Shown here: positions 53,491 to 62,536 of the stretch, one piece after another | How the letters are laid out: each line of letters begins with the position of its first letter | How positions within the stretch are numbered: the first letter of the stretch is position 1 | DNA from: an uncultured Acidovorax sp. | Lineage (GTDB): Bacteria > Pseudomonadota > Gammaproteobacteria > Burkholderiales > Burkholderiaceae_C | Length of the DNA: 64,000 nt | Assembly: GCA_913774625.1 (NCBI GenBank) | Contig: CAJYHL010000061.1 | Span: 1-64,000 of the forward strand | Direction: 5' to 3' | The notes under the pieces: model-generated | What the model saw: the letters and a program-made list of their open reading frames with translations, nothing else | Told to the model about the DNA's origin: nothing | Databases searched by the model: none | Made by a program: the position numbers and the translations under genes

Positions 53491-53970
53491 ATGACGTCCT
53501 CCGTACTGCACGACATCGAACTGCCCGAAGCCCTGCAGGCCGCCCGCGAAGCGGCCAGCGCCGAAGGCCTTGCCTATCCCGGCGGCGTGACGCCACGCCA
53601 GGCCTGGGACCTGGTCTCGGCCGGCCAGGCGCTGCTGGTGGACGTGCGCTCGGGCGAGGAGCGCAAGTTCGTCGGCCATGTGCCCGGCAGCGTGCATGTG
53701 CCCTGGGCTACCGGCACGGCGCTCACCCGCAACCCCCGCTTCGTGCGCGAGCTCGAAGCCGCCATCCAGAAGGCCGGCGGCGAGCTGCCGGTGCTGCTGC
53801 TGTGCCGCAGCGGAAAGCGCTCGGTGCTGGCCGCCGAAGCGACGGCCAAGGCCGGCCTGGAGAACGTCTTCAACGTGCTCGAAGGCTTCGAGGGCGAGAT
53901 CGACGGCGCCCAGCAGCGCGGCCATGCCGATGGCTGGCGCTTTCACGACCTGCCCTGGGTCCAGGACTGA
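53491..53970 (+). CDS. Rhodanese-like sulfurtransferase
   Basis: A 159-residue single-domain rhodanese that would carry a persulfide on Cys105 (active loop LLCRSGKRS). The family entry motif LLVDVRSGEERKFVGHVPGS is at about 50-69. It starts the cluster rhodanese-serine acetyltransferase-HTH-encapsulin-cysteine desulfurase. Such rhodaneses accompany family 2A encapsulins in other bacteria, where they may pass sulfur to or from the compartment. The ATG at 53491 has an AAAGCCC-type weak site; longer frames add no rhodanese sequence. Confidence 0.9.
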   Translation: MTSSVLHDIELPEALQAAREAASAEGLAYPGGVTPRQAWDLVSAGQALLVDVRSGEERKFVGHVPGSVHVPWATGTALTRNPRFVRELEAAIQKAGGELPVLLLCRSGKRSVLAAEATAKAGLENVFNVLEGFEGEIDGAQQRGHADGWRFHDLPWVQD

Positions 53971-54076
53971 CGGGGCGAAGGCGCGGCGCCCGCTTCGCCG
54001 AGTTCCGCTCTGTCACATATCGCGCCTACGGTAGCGGCGCGAAGAGGATTCCATAACAACACCCCAGGGAGGCCGC

Positions 54077-55021
54077 GTGGCCCGTTTCGATATCGATGGC
54101 ATCGTGCAGGCGCTGCACGCGGTGCGCCGCGACTGGCGCGAATCGCAGAACCGCTCGCAGGAGCCCGGCGGGCGCGAATTCCCCTCGCGCGATGCGCTGG
54201 CCCAGGTGCTGGAGCAGCTCAAGGGCGCGCTCTTTCCCATGCGCCTGGGGCCGCACGACCTGCGTCAGGAAAGCGAAGACCTGTACGTGGGCCACACGCT
54301 GGACCTTGCGCTGCACACCCTGCAGGCGCAGGCCCGGCTGGAGCTGCGCTACGGCGCCCGCCAGCAGGGCGCCATCGACGAGGAATGCATCGCCCGGCAC
54401 TCGCAGCAGGCTATCCAGGAGTTCGCCACCTCGCTGCCCGCCATCCGCCGCCTGCTGGACAGCGACGTGCTGGCCGCCTACCAGGGCGACCCGGCCGCGC
54501 GCAGCGTGGACGAGGTGCTGCTGTGCTACCCCGGCGTGCTGGCCATGATCCACCACCGCATCGCACACCGGCTCTACGGGCTGGGCCTGCCGCTGCTGGC
54601 GCGCATCGTGGCCGAGCTGGCGCACGGCCAGACCGGCATCGACATCCATCCGGGCGCGCGCATCGGCGCGGGCTTCTTCATCGACCACGGCACGGGCGTG
54701 GTGATCGGCGAGACGGCGGTGATCGGCGAGCGCGTGCGCGTCTACCAGGCCGTCACGCTGGGCGCCAAGCGATTTCCTACCGACGCCGAAGGCCACCTGC
54801 AGAAAGGCCTGCCGCGGCATCCGGTGGTGGAGGACGACGTGGTCATCTATGCCGGCGCCACGGTGCTGGGGCGCGTCACCCTGGGCCGGGGTGCGGTGAT
54901 CGGCGGCAACGTATGGATCACGCACGACGTGCCGCCAGGCGGCCATGTGTCGCAGGCGGTGTCGCGCGACAGCCGTGACTCCGGCTCTGCGGGCGATCTG
55001 GGCAACGAGGCCGCTCGATGA
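54077..55021 (+). CDS. cysE: Serine O-acetyltransferase (EpsC/SrpH type)
   Basis: A 314-residue serine acetyltransferase that makes O-acetylserine, the cysteine precursor. The left-handed beta-helix hexapeptide repeats are clear (GIDIHPGARIGAGFFIDHGT, VVIGETAVIGERVRVY, DDVVIYAGATVLGRV), as is the catalytic His in IDHG. The N-terminus is longer than in E. coli CysE, as in EpsC proteins. The GTG start follows AGGGAGG at 54066-54072. It overlaps the next gene by 4 bp. The location next to an encapsulin and cysteine desulfurase matches srpH loci. Confidence 0.93.
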   Translation: MARFDIDGIVQALHAVRRDWRESQNRSQEPGGREFPSRDALAQVLEQLKGALFPMRLGPHDLRQESEDLYVGHTLDLALHTLQAQARLELRYGARQQGAIDEECIARHSQQAIQEFATSLPAIRRLLDSDVLAAYQGDPAARSVDEVLLCYPGVLAMIHHRIAHRLYGLGLPLLARIVAELAHGQTGIDIHPGARIGAGFFIDHGTGVVIGETAVIGERVRVYQAVTLGAKRFPTDAEGHLQKGLPRHPVVEDDVVIYAGATVLGRVTLGRGAVIGGNVWITHDVPPGGHVSQAVSRDSRDSGSAGDLGNEAAR

Positions 55022-55287
55022 CCACGCTGGTGCGGAATTTCGGCGTGGCCGTGCGCCAGTTGCGCGAGGCCAAGGGTTGGTCGCAGGAGCGGCTGGCCGA
55101 GCAGTCGGACCTCAACCGCTCGTACGTGGGCGAGATCGAGCGCGGCCGTGCCATTGCCTCGCTGCTCACCGTCGAAAAGCTGGCTGTGGCGTTGGGCGTG
55201 AAGCCTTCCGCATTGGTCACCCTCGGCGAAGCGATCTGCCAGGCCAACCTGATGCGCGGCGTCCAGTTGGCGGCTATAGCCTGTTGA
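55018..55287 (+). CDS. Small XRE-family HTH regulator
   Basis: An 89-residue DNA-binding protein that is nearly all HTH: FGVAVRQLREAKGWSQERLA, EQSDLNRSYVGEIERGRAIA, then LTVEKLAVALGVKPSAL. It starts on an ATGA overlap with cysE. A GGCTATAGCC palindrome (55272-55281) lies in its last codons and might be its own target. It precedes the encapsulin gene by 117 bp and is the obvious candidate regulator of it. Confidence 0.87.
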   Translation: MTTLVRNFGVAVRQLREAKGWSQERLAEQSDLNRSYVGEIERGRAIASLLTVEKLAVALGVKPSALVTLGEAICQANLMRGVQLAAIAC

Positions 55288-55404
55288 ACGGCTGCTGGGA
55301 GCACCAGACACTGCGTCCCGTCGCTCGAGGTTTCTCGTCGTCCGTTTCCTGTTTTCGCAATCCGTTCCACCATTGCTTTTTGCATACACCAAGGGAGTTT
55401 CACC

Positions 55405-56337
55405 ATGACTGCAACCGTAGGCGGCATCACCGCACTGGGCGACAACGCCGCCCGGCAACTAGCCAATGCCACCAAGACCGCGCCTCAGCTGGAAACCATC
55501 AGCCCGCGCTGGCTGACCCATCTGCTGCAGTGGGTGCCGGTCGAAGCGGGCATCTACCGCGTCAACAAGGTCAAGAACCCCGAAGCGATCAAGGTGACCT
55601 GCACCGCCAAGGAAACCGAGAACCAGCTGCCGCGCACCTTCGTCGATTACGAGGAGAAGCCGCGCGAATACTTCCTGAACGCCGTCAGCACCGTGCTGGA
55701 CGTGCACACCCGCGTCTCCGATCTCTACAGCAGCCCGCACGACCAGATCAAGGAGCAGCTGCGCCTGACCATCGAGACCATCAAGGAGAACCAGGAAAGC
55801 GAGCTCATCAACAACCCCGACTACGGCCTGCTGGCCCAGGTGACCGACGCGCAGCGCATCTTCCCGCTGACCGGCGCGCCCACGCCCGACGACCTGGACG
55901 AGCTGCTGACCAAGGTCTGGAAGGAGCCGGCCTTCTTCCTGGCGCACCCGCTGGCCATCGCCGCCTTCGGCCGCGAAGCGACGCGCCGTGGCACGCCCCC
56001 GCCCACGGTGAGCCTGTTCGGCTCGCAGTTCATCACCTGGCGCGGCATTCCGCTGATCCCGTCCGACAAGGTGCCGGTGGCCGACGGCAAGAGCAAGATC
56101 CTGCTGCTGCGCGTGGGCGACAAGCGCCAGGGCGTGGTGGGCCTATTCCAGCCCGGCCTCTCGGGTGAGCAGGGCCCAGGCCTGTCGGTGCGCTTCATGG
56201 GCATCAACAACCATGCCATCGCCTCGTACCTGATCTCGCAGTACTGCTCGCTGGCCGTGCTCACCTCCGATGCGCTGGCCGTGCTGGACGACGTCGAGGT
56301 GAACAAGTACCACGACTATCCGGACACCTACAAATAA
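55405..56337 (+). CDS. srpI: Family 2A encapsulin shell protein
   Basis: A 310-residue HK97-fold shell protein of the SrpI (family 2A) encapsulins, which assemble into closed nanocompartments about 25 nm across. Diagnostic stretches are the N-arm LGDNAARQLANATKTAPQLE, ISPRWLTHLLQWVPVEAGIY, NNPDYGLLAQVTDAQRI and the C-terminal FMGINNHAIASYLISQYCSL then VEVNKYHDYPD. The Shine-Dalgarno AAGGGAG at 55390-55396 is strong, as expected for a shell made in many copies. The cargo gene follows after 15 bp. Confidence 0.94.
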   Translation: MTATVGGITALGDNAARQLANATKTAPQLETISPRWLTHLLQWVPVEAGIYRVNKVKNPEAIKVTCTAKETENQLPRTFVDYEEKPREYFLNAVSTVLDVHTRVSDLYSSPHDQIKEQLRLTIETIKENQESELINNPDYGLLAQVTDAQRIFPLTGAPTPDDLDELLTKVWKEPAFFLAHPLAIAAFGREATRRGTPPPTVSLFGSQFITWRGIPLIPSDKVPVADGKSKILLLRVGDKRQGVVGLFQPGLSGEQGPGLSVRFMGINNHAIASYLISQYCSLAVLTSDALAVLDDVEVNKYHDYPDTYK

Positions 56338-56352
56338 AGAAAAGCGACGGCT

Positions 56353-58380
56353 ATGACCCGAACTTTTCATCCCCCCGGCGCTGATGCGCCCGGGGCTCCC
56401 ATCGACCCGGCGGTGATCGCGCGCATGGCCAATGCCCTGTTCCAGGCGCTGCCCGGCGAGGCGGGCGGCCCGGTGGGCGGCTTTCCGGTCACCCCGCCGG
56501 CAGCGCCCGCATCGCTGCAGGCGCCCGGCTACCTGCCGCCCGGCGTTCAGGCGCCGGCCAACATCGCGCCGCCGGGCTCGCCGCTGGCGAGTCCTGCCGG
56601 CTTCGGCCCCGGCGTGCCCGGCACGCCCATCCCGCAAGGGCAGATTCCCGGCAGCAACCTGCTGCCGGCATCGCCCACGCCGGTGCTGTCGCTGGGCCAC
56701 CGCGCCCCTGCGCTGCTGCCCCATGCCGTGGCCGGCAACGGCGTGCCCGACACGGTGCTGAGCACGCTGCCGGCCTACGAGCCGCGCCTGGGCAGCGGCG
56801 TGCAGGGCGTGCCCGAGGCAGCCGGCGCCGTATCGGCACCGCCGGTGGCGTCGCCCGCGCCGGCATCGCCCTACTACTTCGTCGGCGAGCGGCTGCAGCC
56901 GCCGGCGGCCGGCGGCGCTCCGTACGCTGCGGCGGCCGATCCGCTGGACGTGTTGGCGCGCCAGCCCTTCGCGCCGCCGCAGGTGCCCAGCCTGGGCGCT
57001 CCGGCCGGCGTGCCCACGGGGGCCGCTGCCGCAGCGCCTGCGGCCGACCCGCGCTTTTACTTCGTCGATGCGGTGGTGCTGCCCAGCGGCTACGTCACCC
57101 CGGCCAAGCCGGCGCCGCACGGCAGCGTGCCGCTGGCAGGGCAGGGACGGCACCCGCCCTTCGACGTGCATGCCGTGCGGCGCGACTTCCCCATCCTTTC
57201 GGAGCGGGTGAACGGCCGGCAGCTGGTGTGGTTCGACAACGCCGCCACCACCCACAAGCCGAAAGCGGTGATCGACCGCATCAGCCACTTCTACGAGCAC
57301 GAGAACTCCAACATCCACCGGGCCGCGCATGAACTCGCCGCACGCGCGACGGACGCCTACGAAGGCGCCCGCCAGCGCGTGAAGGGCTTCATCAACGCGC
57401 CCGACGTGAACGAGGTGATCTTCGTGCGCGGCACCACCGAGGCCATCAACCTGGTGGCCAAGAGCTGGGGCGGCCAGCATGTGGGCGAGGGCGACGAGAT
57501 CATCGTGAGCCACCTGGAGCACCACGCCAACATCGTGCCCTGGCAGCAGCTGGCGGCGGCCAAGGGCGCGAAGCTGCGCGTGATTCCGGTGGACGATTCG
57601 GGCCAGGTGCTGCTGGATGAATACCAGAAGCTGCTGAACGACCGCACCAAGATCGTCGCCGTCACCCAGGTCTCCAACGCGCTGGGCACCGTGGTGCCCG
57701 TGAAGGAGATCGTGGCGCTGGCCAAGCGCGCGGGCGCCAAGGCGCTGGTCGATGGCGCGCAGTCGGTGTCGCACATGCGGGTGGACGTGCAGGACCTGGG
57801 GGCCGACTTCTTCGTGTTCTCGGGCCACAAGGTGTTCGGGCCGACCGGCATCGGCGTGGTCTGGGGCAGGCGCGAGGTACTCGAAGACATGCCGCCCTGG
57901 CAGGGCGGCGGCAACATGATCGCCGACGTGACCTTCGAGAAGACCGTGTTCCAGCCCATCCCGAACAAGTTCGAGGCCGGCACCGGCAACATCGCGGACG
58001 CGGTGGGCCTGGGCGCGGCGATCGACTACGTGAACCGGGTGGGCATCGAGAACATCGCCCGCTACGAGCACGAGCTGCTGGCCTACGGCATGCAGCAGCT
58101 GCGCACCATCCCGGGCGTGCGGCTGATCGGCACGGCCGATGACAAGGCCAGCGTGATGTCCTTCGTGCTGGCCGGCTACTCGACCGAAGAGGTGGGCAAG
58201 GCGCTCAACGAAGAAGGCATCGCCGTGCGCACGGGCCACCACTGCGCGCAGCCCATCCTGCGCCGCTTCGGCGTGGAGACCACGGTGCGGCCGTCGCTGG
58301 CGTTCTACAACACCTTCGACGAGATCGACCGGCTGGTGGACGTGGTGCGTGCGCTGGCCGCGCGCCGGCCGGCGGGCTGA
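56353..58380 (+). CDS. Encapsulated SufS-like cysteine desulfurase (cargo)
   Basis: A 675-residue protein. Residues 1-265 form a Pro/Ala/Gly-rich disordered extension, the cargo-loading domain of family 2A systems, including short repeated motifs such as PYYFVGERL and RFYFVDAVV. From about 270 (FDVHAVRRDFPIL) it is a PLP-dependent SufS-type cysteine desulfurase with the Schiff-base Lys493 (SGHKVFGPTG) and catalytic Cys631 (RTGHHCAQP). It takes sulfur from cysteine inside the shell, producing alanine and persulfide or elemental sulfur. Confidence 0.94.
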   Translation: MTRTFHPPGADAPGAPIDPAVIARMANALFQALPGEAGGPVGGFPVTPPAAPASLQAPGYLPPGVQAPANIAPPGSPLASPAGFGPGVPGTPIPQGQIPGSNLLPASPTPVLSLGHRAPALLPHAVAGNGVPDTVLSTLPAYEPRLGSGVQGVPEAAGAVSAPPVASPAPASPYYFVGERLQPPAAGGAPYAAAADPLDVLARQPFAPPQVPSLGAPAGVPTGAAAAAPAADPRFYFVDAVVLPSGYVTPAKPAPHGSVPLAGQGRHPPFDVHAVRRDFPILSERVNGRQLVWFDNAATTHKPKAVIDRISHFYEHENSNIHRAAHELAARATDAYEGARQRVKGFINAPDVNEVIFVRGTTEAINLVAKSWGGQHVGEGDEIIVSHLEHHANIVPWQQLAAAKGAKLRVIPVDDSGQVLLDEYQKLLNDRTKIVAVTQVSNALGTVVPVKEIVALAKRAGAKALVDGAQSVSHMRVDVQDLGADFFVFSGHKVFGPTGIGVVWGRREVLEDMPPWQGGGNMIADVTFEKTVFQPIPNKFEAGTGNIADAVGLGAAIDYVNRVGIENIARYEHELLAYGMQQLRTIPGVRLIGTADDKASVMSFVLAGYSTEEVGKALNEEGIAVRTGHHCAQPILRRFGVETTVRPSLAFYNTFDEIDRLVDVVRALAARRPAG

Positions 58381-58393
58381 CCGGCTCGGCATC

Positions 58394-58438
58394 AAAGAAA
58401 AAGGCGCGGGACCTCACGGCCCCGCGCCTTTCTTTTTG
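58394..58438. terminator. Bidirectional terminator, desulfurase / fabI
   Basis: AAGGCGCGGG pairs with CCCGCGCCTT, flanked by an A-rich run on the left and TTTCTTTTT on the right. It serves the two convergent genes. Confidence 0.9.
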
Positions 58439-58471
58439 CTTCGCTGGCATTGCTTGCCAGCCATCGCTGGA

Positions 58472-59269
58472 TCAGGCCAAGTTGGCGCTGTCGCGGCTGA
58501 TGCCGCCGGTCTGGCTGAAGCCGCCGTCCACGTACATGATCTCGGCCGTCACGCCGCTGGCCAGGTCCGACAGCAGGAAGGCCGCGGCATTGCCCACGTC
58601 CTCGATGGTCACGTTGCGGCGCAGCGGCGAGGCGTCGGCCACGGTGCCCAGCAGCTTGCCGAAGTCCTTGATGCCGCTGGCGGCCAGGGTCTTGATGGGG
58701 CCGGCGCTGATGCCGTTGGCACGCATGCCCTTGGGGCCCAGCGATTCGGCCAGGTAGCGCACGCTGGCTTCCAGGCTGGCCTTGGCCAGGCCCATGGTGT
58801 TGTAGTTGGGCACGGCCCGCAGGGCGCCCAGGTAGCTCAGGGTGAGCACGGCGGCCTTGTCGTTCAGGTAGGGCAGGGCGGCCTTGGCCATGGCGGGAAA
58901 GCTGTAGGCGCTGATGTCGTGCGCGATGCGGAAGGATTCGCGCGATAGGCCTTCGAGGAAGTCGCCGGCGATGGCTTCACGCGGCGCGAAGCCGATGCTG
59001 TGCACGAAGCCGTCGAACTTGGGCCAGGTGGCGGACAGGTCGGCGAACATGCGCTCGATCTGCTCGTCGCTCGCCACGTCGCAGTCGAAGACCAGCTTGG
59101 AGTCGAACTCGGCCGCGAAGTCGGTGATGCGGTCCTTGAAGCGCTCGCCCACGTAGCTGAAGGCCAGTTCGGCGCCTTGCGCATGGCAAGCCTTGGCGAT
59201 GCCGTAGGCGATGGAGCGGTTGGACAGCACGCCCGTGATGAGCAGCTTCTTGCCGGTCAGAAAACCCAT
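58472..59269 (-). CDS. fabI: Enoyl-[acyl-carrier-protein] reductase (NADH)
   Basis: FabI (265 residues) catalyses the last step of fatty acid elongation. Family landmarks are the N-terminal [18 protein letters not shown] nucleotide site, [17 protein letters not shown] and the catalytic Tyr-x6-Lys in [12 protein letters not shown], as well as [11 protein letters not shown] and [10 protein letters not shown] at the end. The ATG at 59269 gives the standard length. It is a single essential gene divergent from the peptide importer. Confidence 0.95.
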   Translation of the reverse strand: MGFLTGKKLLITGVLSNRSIAYGIAKACHAQGAELAFSYVGERFKDRITDFAAEFDSKLVFDCDVASDEQIERMFADLSATWPKFDGFVHSIGFAPREAIAGDFLEGLSRESFRIAHDISAYSFPAMAKAALPYLNDKAAVLTLSYLGALRAVPNYNTMGLAKASLEASVRYLAESLGPKGMRANGISAGPIKTLAASGIKDFGKLLGTVADASPLRRNVTIEDVGNAAAFLLSDLASGVTAEIMYVDGGFSQTGGISRDSANLA

Positions 59270-59383
59270 TGTTCTTCTCCTGGGGGATTGGTGTTGAGAT
59301 GGCGGGCGGGTGGCCCTGGTGCCGCAGGCAGCGGCTTGCCCCCGAAGGACGGAAGGGCCGCCAGCGTGGTGCAGAATTGTCGC

Positions 59384-61195
59384 ATGCGGTTCTTGGCCAT
59401 CTGTCTGCTCTGGGGAAGCTCTCTGTGTGCCGTTCCGGCCTGGGCCGCGCATGGCTACGCGCTGTGGGACGACCTCAAGTACCCCGCCGGCTTCGCGCAC
59501 TTCGGCTACGTGAACCCCGACGCGCCCAAGGGCGGGGAGCTGCGCATGGTCAGCAACCTGCGCTATTCCACCTTCGACAAGTACAATCCCTTCACGATGA
59601 AGGGCTCGCCGCCGGCCTATCTGTCGAACCTGCTGTTCGACACGCTCCTGGCCGGCTCCATGGACGAGACCGCCTCCGGCTACGGCCTGCTGGCCGAAGA
59701 CGTCGAAGTGCCGCCCGACCACCTGAGCGCCACCTTCCGCCTGCGGCCCGAGGCGCGCTTCCACGACGGCAGCCCGGTCGAGGCCGCCGACGTGAAGTAC
59801 ACCTACGAGACGCTGACCGGCCCCTACGCATCGCCCAGCTACGCGACCCTGCTGCAGGACGTGGCCGGCGTCGATGTGCTGGACCGGCGCACGGTGCGCT
59901 TCCGCTTCAAGCAGTCCAACCGCGAACTGCCGCTCACGGTGGGCAGCCTGCCCATCTTCAGCCGTGCCTGGGGGCGCGACGCGAGCGGCAAGACCAAGCG
60001 CTTCGACGAGATCGTGACCGACACGCCCATCGGCAGCGGCCCCTACCGCATCGGGCCGGTGGCCTTCGGGCGCGACATCACCTACGTGCGCGACCCGAAC
60101 TACTGGGGCCGCGGCCTGAACGTGAACCGGGGCGAATACAACTTCGACCGCATCACGGTCAAGATCTACAAGGACAACACCGCCCGGCTGGAGGCGCTCA
60201 AGGCCGGCGAGTTCGACTTCATGAGCGTCTATTCGGCGGGCGACTGGGCGCGCCGCATCGACGGCAAGCTGTTCAAGCAGGGCGTGCTGGTCAAGAAGAA
60301 ATTCAATCACCAGTTGCCGGCCGGCTTCCAGAGCTATGTGCTCAACACCCGACGGCCCTTGCTGAAGGACGTACGCGTGCGTGAGGCGCTGGGCCTGGCG
60401 CTGGACTACGAATGGATGAACCGCCAGATGTTCTACGGCGGCTATCCGCGCGTGACCGACCTCTTCGGCAACACCGACTGCCGGGCCACCGGCACGCCCG
60501 GGCCCGAGGAACTCAAGCTGCTCGAACCCTGGCGCGGCAAGGTGCCCGATGCCGTGTTCGGCCCCATGTACCAGCCGCCCACGACCGAAGGCGAGGGCCA
60601 TTCGCTGCGGGATAACCTGCGCCGCGCCCGCCAGCTGCTGGCCGATGCCGGCTGGACCTACCGTGACGGCGCGCTGCGCAACGCCCAGGGCCAGCCCATG
60701 GTGCTCGAGTACCTGGACAGCAAGGAAGTCGGCGCGCGCACTGTCACGCCCTGGATGCGCAACCTCGAAAAGCTGGGCATCACGCTGCGCTTTTCATCGG
60801 TGGACTTCGCGCTCTATCTGCAGCGCATGGACAAGTACGACTTCGACATCGTTTCGCTGAACTATCCCGGCACCTACAACCCCGGCCAGGATATGCAGGA
60901 ACTCTTCGGCAGCCAGCGCGCCGACGTGGAGGGCGCCAGCAACCATGCGGGCGTGAAGAGCCCGGCCGTCGATGCGCTGGTGAAGGCGCTGACCCGTGCC
61001 GATTCCAAGGCCGAGCTGCTGCCCGCCTGCCGCGCGCTGGACCGGGTCATCATGCACAGCCACTACCTCATTCCGCAGTGGTTCCTCTCGTCGCACCGCG
61101 TCGTCTACAACCAGCAGCGGCTGGCCTACCACGCGCCCATGCCGCCTTACGCCAAGGCCGAGGAATGGGCCATGTCCACCTGGTGGAGCCGGTGA
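59384..61195 (+). CDS. yejA: Peptide ABC transporter substrate-binding protein (YejA-like)
   Basis: A 603-residue periplasmic binding protein of the oligopeptide/YejA cluster. Signal peptide [20 protein letters not shown], then [20 protein letters not shown], the typical YejA start (residues 22-41). [19 protein letters not shown]-like [27 protein letters not shown]-like [20 protein letters not shown] are family stretches. It leads a yejABEF-type operon; Yej transporters import peptides and microcin C in enterobacteria. A 299-bp repeat-bearing gap separates it from yejB. Confidence 0.9.
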   Translation: MRFLAICLLWGSSLCAVPAWAAHGYALWDDLKYPAGFAHFGYVNPDAPKGGELRMVSNLRYSTFDKYNPFTMKGSPPAYLSNLLFDTLLAGSMDETASGYGLLAEDVEVPPDHLSATFRLRPEARFHDGSPVEAADVKYTYETLTGPYASPSYATLLQDVAGVDVLDRRTVRFRFKQSNRELPLTVGSLPIFSRAWGRDASGKTKRFDEIVTDTPIGSGPYRIGPVAFGRDITYVRDPNYWGRGLNVNRGEYNFDRITVKIYKDNTARLEALKAGEFDFMSVYSAGDWARRIDGKLFKQGVLVKKKFNHQLPAGFQSYVLNTRRPLLKDVRVREALGLALDYEWMNRQMFYGGYPRVTDLFGNTDCRATGTPGPEELKLLEPWRGKVPDAVFGPMYQPPTTEGEGHSLRDNLRRARQLLADAGWTYRDGALRNAQGQPMVLEYLDSKEVGARTVTPWMRNLEKLGITLRFSSVDFALYLQRMDKYDFDIVSLNYPGTYNPGQDMQELFGSQRADVEGASNHAGVKSPAVDALVKALTRADSKAELLPACRALDRVIMHSHYLIPQWFLSSHRVVYNQQRLAYHAPMPPYAKAEEWAMSTWWSR

Positions 61196-61197
61196 GG

Positions 61198-61494
61198 GAT
61201 CACCCCCCTGAGGCGCTGCGCGCCTCCGTGCCACCGGCAGAGCCGATCGCTCTTCGCGCTCGTCCAAGCCTGCATAGGCAGGCTTGGAGCCGCGGCGCTC
61301 AGCCCCCGCTCTCGCCGTGCTGCGCACGGCGGGCAGGGGGACGACGCCGGTGGCCTGGCAAAGCCAGTTCCACGGCGTCCGCTGGCATGGCCTGCTCCGC
61401 AGCCACCGGATGGGTAGCGTCGCGCCAGTTCCGTGGGGCTGGGCGGCTCGCAGCGCTGTGGGGCGCGAAAGCCTGAAATCTTCTGACTGACTGC
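61198..61494. repeat. Interspersed GC-rich repeat, copy C, within a 299-bp gap
   Basis: The gap between yejA and yejB opens with CACCCCCCTGAGGCGCTGCG, the 3' landmark of copies A and B reversed. It continues through an inserted segment with the hairpin GCCTGC-ATA-GGCAGGC near 61269, then CGCCGTGC/GCACGGCG and AGGGGGACG, the repeat centre, at about 61310-61345. No gene is present. The remainder to 61494 shows nothing recognisable. Confidence 0.6.
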
Positions 61495-62529
61495 ATGCTC
61501 GTCTATATCGCCAAACGCCTGCTGCTCATGCTGCCCACCCTGTTGGGCGTGCTCCTGCTTACCTTCGTGGTGATCCAGTTCGTGCCGGGCGGCCCGGTGG
61601 AGCAGTACCTGGCCGAGGCGCGCACTGCGGCAGGCAAGGGCGGGGGGCTCGAATCGGGCGGCATGAGCTACCGCGGCGACCAGGGCGTGGACCCGAAGCG
61701 GCTGGCGCAGATCAAGGCCCTCTACGGATTCGACAAGCCGGCGCCCGAGCGCTTCTGGCAGATGCTGGGCCAGTTCGCCCGCTTCGATCTGGGCCGCAGC
61801 TTCTTCCAGAACAAGAGCGTGTGGGAGCTGGTCAAGGAAAAGCTGCCCGTCTCCATCAGCCTCGGCCTCTGGACCTTCTTCATCAGCTATCTGGTAGCCG
61901 TGCCGCTGGGCGTGGCCAAGGCGGTGCGCGCCGGCTCGCGCTTCGATTTGGTGACCACGCTGATCATCCTGGTGGGCTATGCCATTCCGGGCTTCGTGCT
62001 GGGCGTGGCGTTGCTGGTCATCTTCGGCGGCCAGCTGCAGTGGTTCCCGCTGCGCGGGCTGACCTCGTCCAACTGGGACCAGCTGGGCTGGGGCGCGCGC
62101 ATCGCGGATTACCTCTGGCACATCACGCTGCCCGTGACGGCCATGGTGGCGGGCAGCTTCGCGGTGACGGCCATGCTGACCAAGAACGCCTTCCTGGAGG
62201 AGATCCGCAAGCAGTACGTGCTGACGGCGCGGGCCAAGGGGCTTTCCGAGCGGCAGGTACTCTGGAAGCACGTCTTCCGCAATGCGCTGATTCCCATCGT
62301 CACAGGCTTTCCGGCGGCCTTCATCGGCGCCTTCTTCACGGGCTCGCTGCTGATCGAGACGCTGTTCTCGCTCGACGGCCTGGGCCTCTTGAGCTATGAG
62401 AGCGTGATCCGCCGCGACTACCCCGTGGTGCTGGGCACGCTCTACCTCTTCACGTTGATCGGGCTCTTCACCAAGCTCGTGAGCGACCTGTGCTACGTGT
62501 GGGTGGACCCGCGCGTGAAGTTCGACTGA
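61495..62529 (+). CDS. yejB: Peptide ABC transporter permease (YejB-like)
   Basis: A 344-residue DppB/YejB permease with six membrane helices. The N-terminus YIAKRLLLMLPTLLGVLLLT and FVPGGPVEQYLAE are typical; the long periplasmic insert QVDPKRLAQIKALYGFDKPA is YejB-like, and the coupling segment is TARAKGLSERQVLWKHVFRN. It follows a repeat-filled gap after yejA and precedes yejE by 7 bp. Confidence 0.93.
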   Translation: MLVYIAKRLLLMLPTLLGVLLLTFVVIQFVPGGPVEQYLAEARTAAGKGGGLESGGMSYRGDQGVDPKRLAQIKALYGFDKPAPERFWQMLGQFARFDLGRSFFQNKSVWELVKEKLPVSISLGLWTFFISYLVAVPLGVAKAVRAGSRFDLVTTLIILVGYAIPGFVLGVALLVIFGGQLQWFPLRGLTSSNWDQLGWGARIADYLWHITLPVTAMVAGSFAVTAMLTKNAFLEEIRKQYVLTARAKGLSERQVLWKHVFRNALIPIVTGFPAAFIGAFFTGSLLIETLFSLDGLGLLSYESVIRRDYPVVLGTLYLFTLIGLFTKLVSDLCYVWVDPRVKFD

Positions 62530-62536
62530 TCCGCCC

